Positions 26,751-38,126 of a stretch of 64,000 nucleotides of DNA are shown here, one piece after another. How positions within the stretch are numbered: position 1 is the stretch's first letter; each line of letters starts with the position of its first letter. The position numbers and the translations under genes are program-made. The DNA is from Auanema rhodensis (taxonomy: Eukaryota; Nematoda; Chromadorea; Rhabditida; Rhabditidae), in NCBI GenBank assembly GCA_964057225.1, contig OZ059897.1:21390001-21454000 (forward strand), in the 5' to 3' direction. A model generated the notes under the pieces. The model saw nothing but the letters and a program-made list of their open reading frames with translations. It did not search any database and was not told the origin of the DNA.

Positions 26751-29700
26751 GTGCACTTGGTATGTAACTCGCTTCACGTGAAAGATAAAGAGATGCGGTT
26801 TTCAAAATTAGATTCCCCATGTCCATATTAGTCTAAAAACAAATTTTTATTGATATTGGTTCATGGTAACCATGACTTTGAAATTTACGTGAACTTTAAT
26901 TTATGCTAATTAAATGTACACGTGATGTGCACTTGGTATGTAACTCGCTTCACGTGAAAGATAAAGAGATGCGGTTTTCAAAATTAGATTCCCCATGTCC
27001 ATATTAGTCTAAAAACAAATTTTTATCGATATTGGTTCATGGTAACCATGACTTTGAAATTTACGTGAACTTTAATTTATGCTAATTAAATGTACACGTG
27101 ATGTGCACTTGGTATGTAACTCGCTTCACGTGAAAGATAAAGAGATTCGGTTTTCAAAATTAGATTCCCCATGTCCATATTAGTCTAAAAACAAATTTTT
27201 ATCGATATTGGTTCATGGTAACCATGACTTTGAAATTTACGTGAACTTTAATTTATGCTAATTAAATGTACACGTGATGTGCACTTGGTATGTAACTCGC
27301 TTCACGTGAAAGATAAAGAGATGCGGTTTTCAAAATTAGATTCCCCATGTCCATATTAGTCTAAAAACAAATTTTTATTGATATTGGTGCATGGTAACCA
27401 AGACTTTGAAATTTACGTGAACTTTAATTTATGCTAATTAAATGTACACGTGATGTGCACTTGGTATGTAACTCGCTTCACGTGAAAGATGAAGAGATGC
27501 GGTTTTCAAAATTAGATTCCCCATGTCCATATTAGTCTAAAAACAAATTGTTATTGATATTGGTTCATGGTAACCATGACTTTGAAATTTACGTGAACTT
27601 TAATTTATGCTAATTAAATGTACATGTGATGTGCACTTGGTATGTAACTCGCTTCACGTGAAAGATAAAGAGATGCGGTTTTCAAAATTAGATTCCCCAT
27701 GTCCATATTAGTCTAAAAACAAATTTTTATCGATATTGGTTCATGGTAACCATGACTTTGAAATTTACGTGAACTTTAATTTATGCTAATTAGATGTACA
27801 CGTGATGTGCACTTGGTATGTAACTCGCTTCACGTGAAAGATAAAGAGATGCGGTTTTCAAAATCAGATTCCCCATGTCCATATTAGTCTAAAAACAAAT
27901 TTTTATTGATATTGGTGCATGGTAACCATGACTTTGAAAATTACGTGAACTTTAATTTATGCTAATTAAATGTACACGTGATGTGCACTTGGTATGTAAC
28001 TCGCTTCACGAGAAAGATAAAGAGATGCGGTTTTTAAAATTAGATTCCCCATGTCCATATTAGTCTAAAAACAAATTTTTATTGATATTGGTTCATGGTA
28101 ACCATGACTTTGAAATTTACGTGAACTTTAATTTATGCTAATTAAATGTACACGTGATGTGCACTTGGTATGTAACTCGCTTCACGTGAAAGATAAAGAG
28201 ATGCGGTTTTCAAAATTAGATTCCCCATGTCCATATTAGTCTAAAAACAAATTTTTATCGATATTGGTTCATGGTAACCATGACTTTGAAATTTACGTGA
28301 ACTTTAATTTATGCTAATTAAATGTACACGTGATGTGCACTTGGTATGCAACTCGCTTCACGTGAAAGATAAAGAGATGCGGTTTTCAAAATTATATTCC
28401 CCATGTCCATATTAGTCTGAAAACAAATTTTTATTGATATTGGTGCATGGTAACCATGACTTTGAAATTTACGTGAACTTTAATTTATGCTAATTAAATG
28501 TACACGTGATGTGCACTTGGTATGGAACTCGCTTCACGTGAAAGATAAAGAGATGCGGTTTTCAAAATTAGATTCCCCATGTCCATATTAGTCTAAAAAC
28601 AAATTTTTATTGATATTGGTTCATGGTAACCATGACTTTGAAATTTACGTGAACTTTAATTTATGCTAATTAAATGTACACGTGATGTGCACTTGGTATG
28701 TAACTCGCTTCACGTGAAAGATAAAGAGATGCGGTTTTCAAAATTATATTCCCCATGTCCATATTAGTCTGAAAACAAATTTTTATTGATATTGGTGCAT
28801 GGTAACCATGACTTTGAAATTTACGTGAACTTTAATTTATGCTAATTAAATGTACACGTGATGTGCACTTGGTATGGAACTCGCTTCACGTGAAAGATAA
28901 AGAGATGCGGTTTTCAAAATTAGATTCCCCATGTCCATATTAGTCTAAAAACAAATTTTTATTGATATTGGTTCATGGTAACCATGACTTTGAAATTTAC
29001 GTGAACTTTAATTTATGCTAATTAAATGTACACGTGATGTGCACTTGGTATGTAACTCGCTTCACGTAAAAGATAAAGAGATGCGGTTTTCAAAATTAGA
29101 TTCCCCATGTCCATATTAGTCTAAAAACAAATTTTTATTGATATTGGTTCATGGTAACCATGACTTTGAAATTTACGTGAACTTTAATTTATGCTAATTA
29201 AATGTACACGTGATGTGCACTTGGTATGTAACTCGCTTCACGTGAAAGATAAAGAGATGCGGTTTTCAAAATTAGATTCCCCATGTCCATATTAGTCTAA
29301 AAACAAATTTTTATTGATATTGGTGCATGGTAACCATGACTTTGAAATTTACGTGAACTTTAATTTATGCTAATTAAATGTACACGTGATGTGCACTTGG
29401 TATGGAACTCGCTTCACGTGAAAGATAAAGAGATGCGGTTTTCAAAATTAGATTCCCCATGTCCATATTAGTCTAAAAACAAATTTTTATTGATATTGGT
29501 TCATGGTAACCATGACTTTGAAATTTACGTGAACTTTAATTTATGCTAATTAAATGTACACGTGATGTGCACTTGGTATGTAACTCGCTTCACGTGAAAG
29601 ATAAAGAGATTCGGTTTTCAAAATTAGATTCCCCATGTCCATATTAGTCTAAAAACAAATTTTTATTGATATTGGTGCATGGTAACCATGACTTTGAAAT

Positions 29701-30094
29701 TTACGTGAACTTTAATTTATGCTAATTAAATGTACACGTGATGTGCACTTGGTATGTAACTCGCTTCACGAGAAAGATAAAGAGATGCGGTTTTCAAAAT
29801 TAGATTCCCCATGTCCATATTAGTCTAAAAACAAATTTTTATTGATATTGGTTCATGGTAACCATGACTTTGAAATTTACGTGAACTTTAATTTATGCTA
29901 ATTAAATGTACACGTGATGTGCACTTGGTATGTAACTCGCTTCACGTGAAAGATAAAGAGATTCGGTTTTCAAAATTAGATTCCCCATGTCCATATTAGT
30001 CTAAAAACAAATTTTTATCGATATTGGTTCATGGTAACCATGACTTTGAAATTTACGTGAACTTTAATTTATGCTAATTAAATGTACACGTGAT
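26751..30094 (+). repeat. Array segment with 96G, 61T and 15G units
   Basis: From 26927 the order is [101C][45T 101C][111G 123A][37G 96G 171T][101C 163G][111G 59C][29A 53T][101C]. This parallels the 12-mer at 21823-23230, with 163G in place of the CTG change. Then a dimer [61T 85G 111G][15G] is repeated at 28335-28686 and 28687-29038, followed by [30A][111G][15G][45T 111G][29A][45T 101C]. The monomer at 28335 has C at position 15, a third state at that site. Confidence 0.84.
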
Positions 30095-31502
30095 GTGCAC
30101 TTGGTATGTAACTCGCTTCACGTGAAAGATAAAGAGATGCGGTTTTCAAAATTAGATTCCCCATGTCCATATTAGTCTAAAAACAAATTTTTATTGATAT
30201 TGGTGCATGGTAACCATGACTTTGAAATTTACGTGAACTTTAATTTATGCTAATTAAATGTACACGTGATGTGCACTTGGTATGTAACTCGCTTCACGAG
30301 AAAGATAAAGAGATGCGGTTTTCAAAATTAGATTCCCCATGTCCATATTAGTCTAAAAACAAATTTTTATTGATATTGGTTCATGGTAACCATGACTTTG
30401 AAATTTACGTGAACTTTAATTTATGCTAATTAAATGTACACGTGATGTGCACTTGGTATGTAACTCGCTTCACGTGAAAGATAAAGAGATGCGGTTTTCA
30501 AAATTAGATTCCCCATGTCCATATTAGTCTAAAAACAAATTTTTATTGATATTGGTTCATGGTAACCATGACTTTGAAATTTACGTGAACTTTAATTTAT
30601 GCTAATTAAATGTACACGTGATGTGCACTTGGTATGTAACTCACTTCACGTGAAAGATAAAGAGATGCGGTTTTCAAAATTAGATTCCCCATGTTCATAT
30701 TAGTCTAAAAACAAATTTTTATCGATATTGGTTCATGGTAACCATGACTTTGAAATTTACGTGAACTTTAATTTATGCTAATTAAATGTACACGTGATGT
30801 GCACTTGGTATGTAACTCGCTTCACGTGAAAGATAAAGAGATTCGGTTTTCAAAATTAGATTCCCCATGTCCATATTAGTCTAAAAACAAATTTTTATCG
30901 ATATTGGTTCATGGTAACCATGACTTTGAAATTTACGTGAACTTTAATTTATGCTAATTAAATGTACACGTGATGTGCACTTGGTATGTAACTCGCTTCA
31001 CGTGTAAGATAAAGAGATGCGGTTTTCAAAATTAGATTCCCCATGTCCATATTAGTCTAAAAACAAATTTTTATTGATATTGGTGCATGGTAACCATGAC
31101 TTTGAAATTTACGTGAACTTTAATTTATGCTAATTAAATGTACACGTGATGTGCACTTGGTATGTAACTCGCTTCACGTAAAAGATAAAGAGATTCGGTT
31201 TTCAAAATTAGATTCCCCATGTCCATATTAGTCTAAAAACAAATTTTTATTGATATTGGTTCATGGTAACCATGACTTTGAAATTTACGTGAACTTTAAT
31301 TTATGCTAATTAAATGTACACGTGATGTGCACTTGGTATGTAACTCGCTTCACGTGAAAGATAAAGAGATGCGGTTTTCAAAATTAGATTCCCCATGTCC
31401 ATATTAGTCTAAAAACAAATTTTTATCGATATTGGTTCATGGTAACCATGACTTTGAAATTTACGTGAACTTTAATTTATGCTAATTAAATGTACACGTG
31501 AT
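30095..31502 (+). repeat. Displaced 5-mer copy and transition
   Basis: The steps [111G][29A][plain][21A 73T 101C][45T 101C] at 30095-30974 match 25695-26574 at an offset of 4400 bp (25 monomers). They continue with [31T 111G] at 30975, [30A 45T] at 31151 and [101C] at 31327. The monomer at 31151 combines 30A and 45T, marks that normally lie in different monomers, and is probably chimeric. Confidence 0.85.
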
Positions 31503-33262
31503 GTGCACTTGGTATGTAACTCGCTTCACGTGAAAGATAAAGAGATGCGGTTTTCAAAATTATATTCCCCATGTCCATATTAGTCTGAAAACAAATTTTT
31601 ATTGATATTGGTGCATGGTAACCATGACTTTGAAATTTACGTGAACTTTAATTTATGCTAATTAAATGTACACGTGATGTGCACTTGGTATGGAACTCGC
31701 TTCACGTGAAAGATAAAGAGATGCGGTTTTCAAAATTAGATTCCCCATGTCCATATTAGTCTAAAAACAAATTTTTATTGATATTGGTTCATGGTAACCA
31801 TGACTTTGAAATTTACGTGAACTTTAATTTATGCTAATTAAATGTACACGTGATGTGCACTTGGTATGTAACTCGCTTCACGTGAAAGATAAAGAGATTC
31901 GGTTTTCAAAATTAGATTCCCCATGTCCATATTAGTCTAAAAACAAATTTTTATCGATATTGGTTCATGGTAACCATGACTTTGAAATTTACGTGAACTT
32001 TAATTTATGCTAATTAAATGTACACGTGATGTGCACTTGGTATGTAACTCGCTTCACGTGTAAGATAAAGAGATGCGGTTTTCAAAATTAGATTCCCCAT
32101 GTCCATATTAGTCTAAAAACAAATTTTTATTGATATTGGTGCATGGTAACCATGACTTTGAAATTTACGTGAACTTTAATTTATGCTAATTAAATGTACA
32201 CGTGATGTGCACTTGGTATGTAACTCGCTTCACGAGAAAGATAAAGAGATGCGGTTTTCAAAATTAGATTCCCCATGTCCATATTAGTCTAAAAACAAAT
32301 TTTTATTGATATTGGTTCATGGTAACCATGACTTTGAAATTTACGTGAACTTTAATTTATGCTAATTAAATGTACACGTGATGTGCACTTGGTATGTAAC
32401 TCGCTTCACGAGAAAGATAAAGAGATGCGGTTTTCAAAATTATATTCCCCATGTCCATATTAGTCTGAAAACAAATTTTTATTGATATTGGTGCATGGTA
32501 ACCATGACTTTGAAATTTACGTGAACTTTAATTTATGCTAATTAAATGTACACGTGATGTGCACTTGGTATGGAACTCGCTTCACGTGAAAGATAAAGAG
32601 ATGCGGTTTTCAAAATTAGATTCCCCATGTCCATATTAGTCTAAAAACAAATTTTTATTGATATTGGTTCATGGTAACCATGACTTTGAAATTTACGTGA
32701 ACTTTAATTTATGCTAATTAAATGTACACGTGATGTGCACTTGGTATGTAACTCGCTTCACGTGAAAGATAAAGAGATTCGGTTTTCAAAATTAGATTCC
32801 CCATGTCCATATTAGTCTAAAAACAAATTTTTATCGATATTGGTTCATGGTAACCATGACTTTGAAATTTACGTGAACTTTAATTTATGCTAATTAAATG
32901 TACACGTGATGTGCACTTGGTATGTAACTCGCTTCACGTGTAAGATAAAGAGATGCGGTTTTCAAAATTAGATTCCCCATGTCCATATTAGTCTAAAAAC
33001 AAATTTTTATTGATATTGGTGCATGGTAACCATGACTTTGAAATTTACGTGAACTTTAATTTATGCTAATTAAATGTACACGTGATGTGCACTTGGTATG
33101 TAACTCGCTTCACGAGAAAGATAAAGAGATGCGGTTTTCAAAATTAGATTCCCCATGTCCATATTAGTCTAAAAACAAATTTTTATTGATATTGGTTCAT
33201 GGTAACCATGACTTTGAAATTTACGTGAACTTTAATTTATGCTAATTAAATGTACACGTGAT
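31503..33262 (+). repeat. Doubled 5-mer HOR unit (2 x 880 bp) with a chimeric join
   Basis: The steps [61T 85G 111G][15G][45T 101C][31T 111G][29A] occur at 31503-32382 and 32383-33262. The first monomer of the second unit (32383) carries an added 29A, the mark of the last monomer of the unit. It therefore looks like a recombinant between the last and first steps, with its switch between positions 29 and 61. The rare 31T mark at 32031 and 32911, also at 30975, confirms the register. Confidence 0.93.
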
Positions 33263-36200
33263 GTGCACTTGGTATGTAACTCGCTTCACGTGAAAGATAA
33301 AGAGATTCGGTTTTCAAAATTAGATTCCCCATGTCCATATTAGTCTAAAAACAAATTTTTATTGATATTGGTGCATGGTAACCATGACTTTGAAATTTAC
33401 GTGAACTTTAATTTATGCTAATTAAATGTACACGTGATGTGCACTTGGTATGTAACTCGCTTCACGAGAAAGATAAAGAGATGCGGTTTTCAAAATTAGA
33501 TTCCCCATGTCCATATTAGTCTAAAAACAAATTTTTATTGATATTGGTTCATGGTAACCATGACTTTGAAATTTACGTGAACTTTAATTTATGCTAATTA
33601 AATGTACACGTGATGTGCACTTGGTATGTAACTCGCTTCACGTGAAAGATAAAGAGATGCGGTTTTCAAAATTAGATTCCCCATGTCCATATTAGTCTAA
33701 AAACAAATTTTTATTGATATTGGTTCATGGTAACCATGACTTTGAAATTTACGTGAACTTTAATTTATGCTAATTAAATGTACACGTGATGTGCACTTGG
33801 TATGTAACTCGCTTCACGTGAAAGATAAAGAGATGCGGTTTTCAAAATTAGATTCCCCATGTCCATATTAGTCTAAAAACAAATTTTTATCGATATTGGT
33901 TCATGGTAACCATGACTTTGAAATTTACGTGAACTTTAATTTATGCTAATTAAATGTACACGTGATGTGCACTTGGTATGTAACTCGCTTCACGTGAAAG
34001 ATAAAGAGATGCGGTTTTCAAAATTAGATTCCCCATGTCCATATTAGTCTAAAAACAAATTTTTATTGATATTGGTTCATGGTAACCATGACTTTGAAAT
34101 TTACGTGAACTTTAATTTATGCTAATTAAATGTACACGTGATGTGCACTTGGTATGTAACTCGCTCCACGTGAAAGATAAAAAGATGCGGTTTTCAAAAT
34201 TAGATTCCCCATGTCCATATTAGTCTAAAAACAAATTTTTATTGATATTGGTTCATGGTAACCATGACTTTGAAATTTACGTGAACTTTAATTTATGCTA
34301 ATTAAATGTACACGTGATGTGCACTTGGTATGTAACTCGCTTCACGTGAAAGATAAAGAGATGCGGTTTTCAAAATTAGATTCCCCATGTCCATATTAGT
34401 CTAAAAACAAATTTTTATTGATATTGGTTCATGGTAACCATGACTTTGAAATTTACGTGAACTTTATTTTATGCTAATTAAATGTACACGTGATGTGCAC
34501 TTGGTATGTAACTCGCTTCACGTGAAAGATAAAGAGATGCGGTTTTCAAAATTAGATTCCCCATGTCCATATTAGTCTAAAAACAAATTTTTATTGATAT
34601 TGGTGCATGGTAACCATGACTTTGAAATTTACGTGAACTTTAATTTATGCTAATTAAATGTACACGTGATGTGCACTTGGTATGTAACTCGCTTCACGTA
34701 AAAGATGAAGAGATGCGGTTTTCAAAATTAGATTCCTCATGTCCATATTAGTCTAAAAACAAATTTTTATTGATATTGGTTCATGGTAACCATGACTTTG
34801 AAATTTACGTGAACTTTAATTTATGCTAATTAAATGTACACGTGATGTGCACTTGGTATGTAACTCGCTTCACGTGAAAGATCAAGAGATGCGGTTTTCA
34901 AAATTAGATTCCCCATGTCCATATTAGTCTAAAAACAAATTTTTATTGATATTGGTTCATGGTAACCATGACTTTGAAATTTACGTGAACTTTAATTTAT
35001 GCTAATTAAATGTACACGTGACGTGCACTTGGTATGTAACTCGCTCCACGTGAAAGATAAAGAGATGCGGTTTTCAAAATTAGATTCCCCATGTCCATAT
35101 TAGTCTAAAAACAAATTTTTATTGATATTGGTGCATGGTAACCATGACTTTGAAATTTACGTGAACTTTAATTTATGCTAATTAAATGTACACGTGATGT
35201 GCACTTGGTATGTAACTCGCTTCACGTAAAAGATAAAGAGATGCGGTTTTCAAAATTAGATTCCCCATGTCCATATTAGTCTAAAAACAAATTTTTATTG
35301 ATATTGGTTCATGGTAACCATGACTTTGAAATTTACGTGAACTTTAATTTATGCTAATTAAATGTACACGTGATGTGCACTTGGTATGTAACTCGCTTCA
35401 CGTGAAAGATAAAGAGATGCGGTTTTCAAAATTAGATTCCCCGTGTCCATATTAGTCTAAAAACAAATTTTTATTGATATTGGTGCATGGTAACCATAAC
35501 TTTGAAATTTACGTGAACTTTAATTTATGCTAATTAAATGTACACGTGATGTGCACTTGGTATGGAACTCGCTTCACGTGAAAGATAAAGAGATGCGGTT
35601 TTCAAAATTAGATTCCCCATGTCCATATTAGTCTAAAAACAAATTTTTATTGATATTGGTTCATGGTAACCATGACTTTGAAATTTACGTGAACTTTAAT
35701 TTATGCTAATTAAATGTACACGTGATGTGCACTTGGTATGTAACTCGCTTCACGTGAAAGATAAAGAGATTCGGTTTTCAAAATTAGATTCCCCATGTCC
35801 ATATTAGTCTAAAAACAAATTTTTATTGATATTGGTGCATGGTAACCATGACTTTGAAATTTACGTGAACTTTAATTTATGCTAATTAAATGTACACGTG
35901 ATGTGCACTTGGTATGTAACTCGCTTCACGAGAAAGATAAAGAGATGCGGTTTTCAAAATTAGATTCCCCATGTCCATATTAGTCTAAAAACAAATTTTT
36001 ATTGATATTGGTTCATGGTAACCATGACTTTGAAATTTACGTGAACTTTAATTTATGCTAATTAAATGTACACGTGATGTGCACTTGGTATGTAACTCGC
36101 TTCACGTGAAAGATAAAGAGATGCGGTTTTCAAAATTAGATTCCCCATGTCCATATTAGTCTAAAAACAAATTTTTATCGATATTGGTTCATGGTAACCA

Positions 36201-36758
36201 TGACTTTGAAATTTACGTGAACTTTAATTTATGCTAATTAAATGTACATGTGATGTGCACTTGGTATGTAACTCGCTTCACGTGAAAGATAAAGAGATGC
36301 GGTTTTCAAAATTAGATTCCCCATGTCCATATTAGTCTAAAAACAAATTTTTATTGATATTGGTTCATGGTAACCATGACTTTGAAATTTACGTGAACTT
36401 TAATTTATGCTAAATAAATGTACACGTGATGTGCACTTGGTATGTAACTCGCTTCACGTGAAAGATAAAGAGATGCGGTTTTCAAAATTAGATTCCCCAT
36501 GTCCATATTAGTCTAAAAACAAATTTTTATTGATATTGGTTCATGGTAACCATGACTTTGAAATTTACGTGAACTTTAATTTATGCTAATTAAATGTACA
36601 CGTGATGTGCACTTGGTATGTAACTCGCTTCACGTGAAAGATAAAGAGATGCGGTTTTCAAAATTAGATTCCCCATGTCCATATTAGTCTAAAAACAAAT
36701 TTTTATCGATATTGGTTCATGGTAACCATGACTTTGAAATTTACGTGAACTTTAATTT
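33263..36758 (+). repeat. Array segment returning to the 21-step order (steps g to u, then a)
   Basis: After [45T 111G][29A][plain][101C][plain], the order from 34143 is [24C 40A][149T][111G][30A 37G 67T][37C][24C 111G][30A][69G 111G 124A][15G][45T 111G][29A][101C 171T][160A][plain][101C]. This is the 21-step order with one 37C step missing. The last monomer is cut at its position 152 by the junction at 36759. The monomer at 34847 ends with ACGTGAC in place of ACGTGAT. Confidence 0.87.
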
Positions 36759-36771
36759 TATTAGATTTTGA
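36759..36771. other. Out-of-register rearrangement junction with short filler
   Basis: A 101C monomer stops after position 152. About 12-13 bases (tattagattttga) follow that do not fit the monomer there, and the satellite then resumes near position 53 in AAAATTAGATTCCCC. The pair of monomers spans 288 bp instead of 352. The filler contains ATTAGATT (36760-36767), which repeats at 36775-36782, so it is probably templated from nearby satellite. This is the only place in the window where the register jumps, and it looks like end joining. The flanks suggest that it joins two copies of a roughly 1.7-kb segment. Confidence 0.9.
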
Positions 36772-38126
36772 AAAATTAGATTCCCCATGTCCATATTAGT
36801 CTAAAAACAAATTTTTATTGATATTGGTGCATGGTAACCATGACTTTGAAATTTACGTGAACTTTAATTTATGCTAATTAAATGTACACGTGATGTGCAC
36901 TTGGTATGTAACTCGCTTCACGTAAAAGATAAAGAGATGCGGTTTTCAAAATTAGATTCCCCATGTCCATATTAGTCTAAAAACAAATTTTTATTGATAT
37001 TGGTTCATGGTAACCATGACTTTGAAATTTACGTGAACTTTAATTTATGCTAATTAAATGTACACGTGATGTGCACTTGGTATGTAACTCGCTTCACGTG
37101 AAAGATAAAGAGATGCGGTTTTCAAAATTAGATTCCCCGTGTCCATATTAGTCTAAAAACAAATTTTTATTGATATTGGTGCATGGTAACCATGACTTTG
37201 AAATTTACGTGAACTTTAATTTATGCTAATTAAATGTACACGTGATGTGCACTTGGTATGTAACTCGCTTCACGTAAAAGATAAAGAGATGCGGTTTTCA
37301 AAATTAGATTCCCCATGTCCATATTAGTCTAAAAACAAATTTTTATTGATATTGGTTCATGGTAACCATGACTTTGAAATTTACGTGAACTTTAATTTAT
37401 GCTAATTAAATGTACACGTGATGTGCACTTGGTATGTAACTCGCTTCACGTGAAAGATAAAGAGATGCGGTTTTCAAAATTAGATTCCCCGTGTCCATAT
37501 TAGTCTAAAAACAAATTTTTATTGATATTGGTGCATGGTAACCATGACTTTGAAATTTACGTGAACTTTAATTTATGCTAATTAAATGTACACGTGATGT
37601 GCACTTGGTATGGAACTCGCTTCACGTGAAAGATAAAGAGATGCGGTTTTCAAAATTAGATTCCCCATGTCCATATTAGTCTAAAAACAAATTTTTATTG
37701 ATATTGGTTCATGGTAACCATGACTTTGAAATTTACGTGAACTTTAATTTATGCTAATTAAATGTACACGTGATGTGCACTTGGTATGTAACTCGCTTCA
37801 CGTGAAAGATAAAGAGATTCGGTTTTCAAAATTAGATTCCCCATGTCCATATTAGTCTAAAAACAAATTTTTATTGATATTGGTGCATGGTAACCATGAC
37901 TTTGAAATTTACGTGAACTTTAATTTATGCTAATTAAATGTACACGTGATGTGCACTTGGTATGTAACTCGCTTCACGAGAAAGATAAAGAGATGCGGTT
38001 TTCAAAATTAGATTCCCCATGTCCATATTAGTCTAAAAACAAATTTTTATTGATATTGGTTCATGGTAACCATGACTTTGAAATTTACGTGAACTTTAAT
38101 TTATGCTAATTAAATGTACACGTGAT
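36772..38126 (+). repeat. Second copy of a duplicated segment, with an internal dimer duplication
   Basis: After the junction come a headless [111G] monomer, then [30A][69G 111G] twice (36895-37246 and 37247-37598), then [15G][45T 111G][29A]. The 69G mark (CCCCGTGTCC) otherwise occurs only at 35375, so this copies 35199-36078. The offset is 1696 bp for the first 30A monomer and 2048 bp after the extra dimer. Confidence 0.87.
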
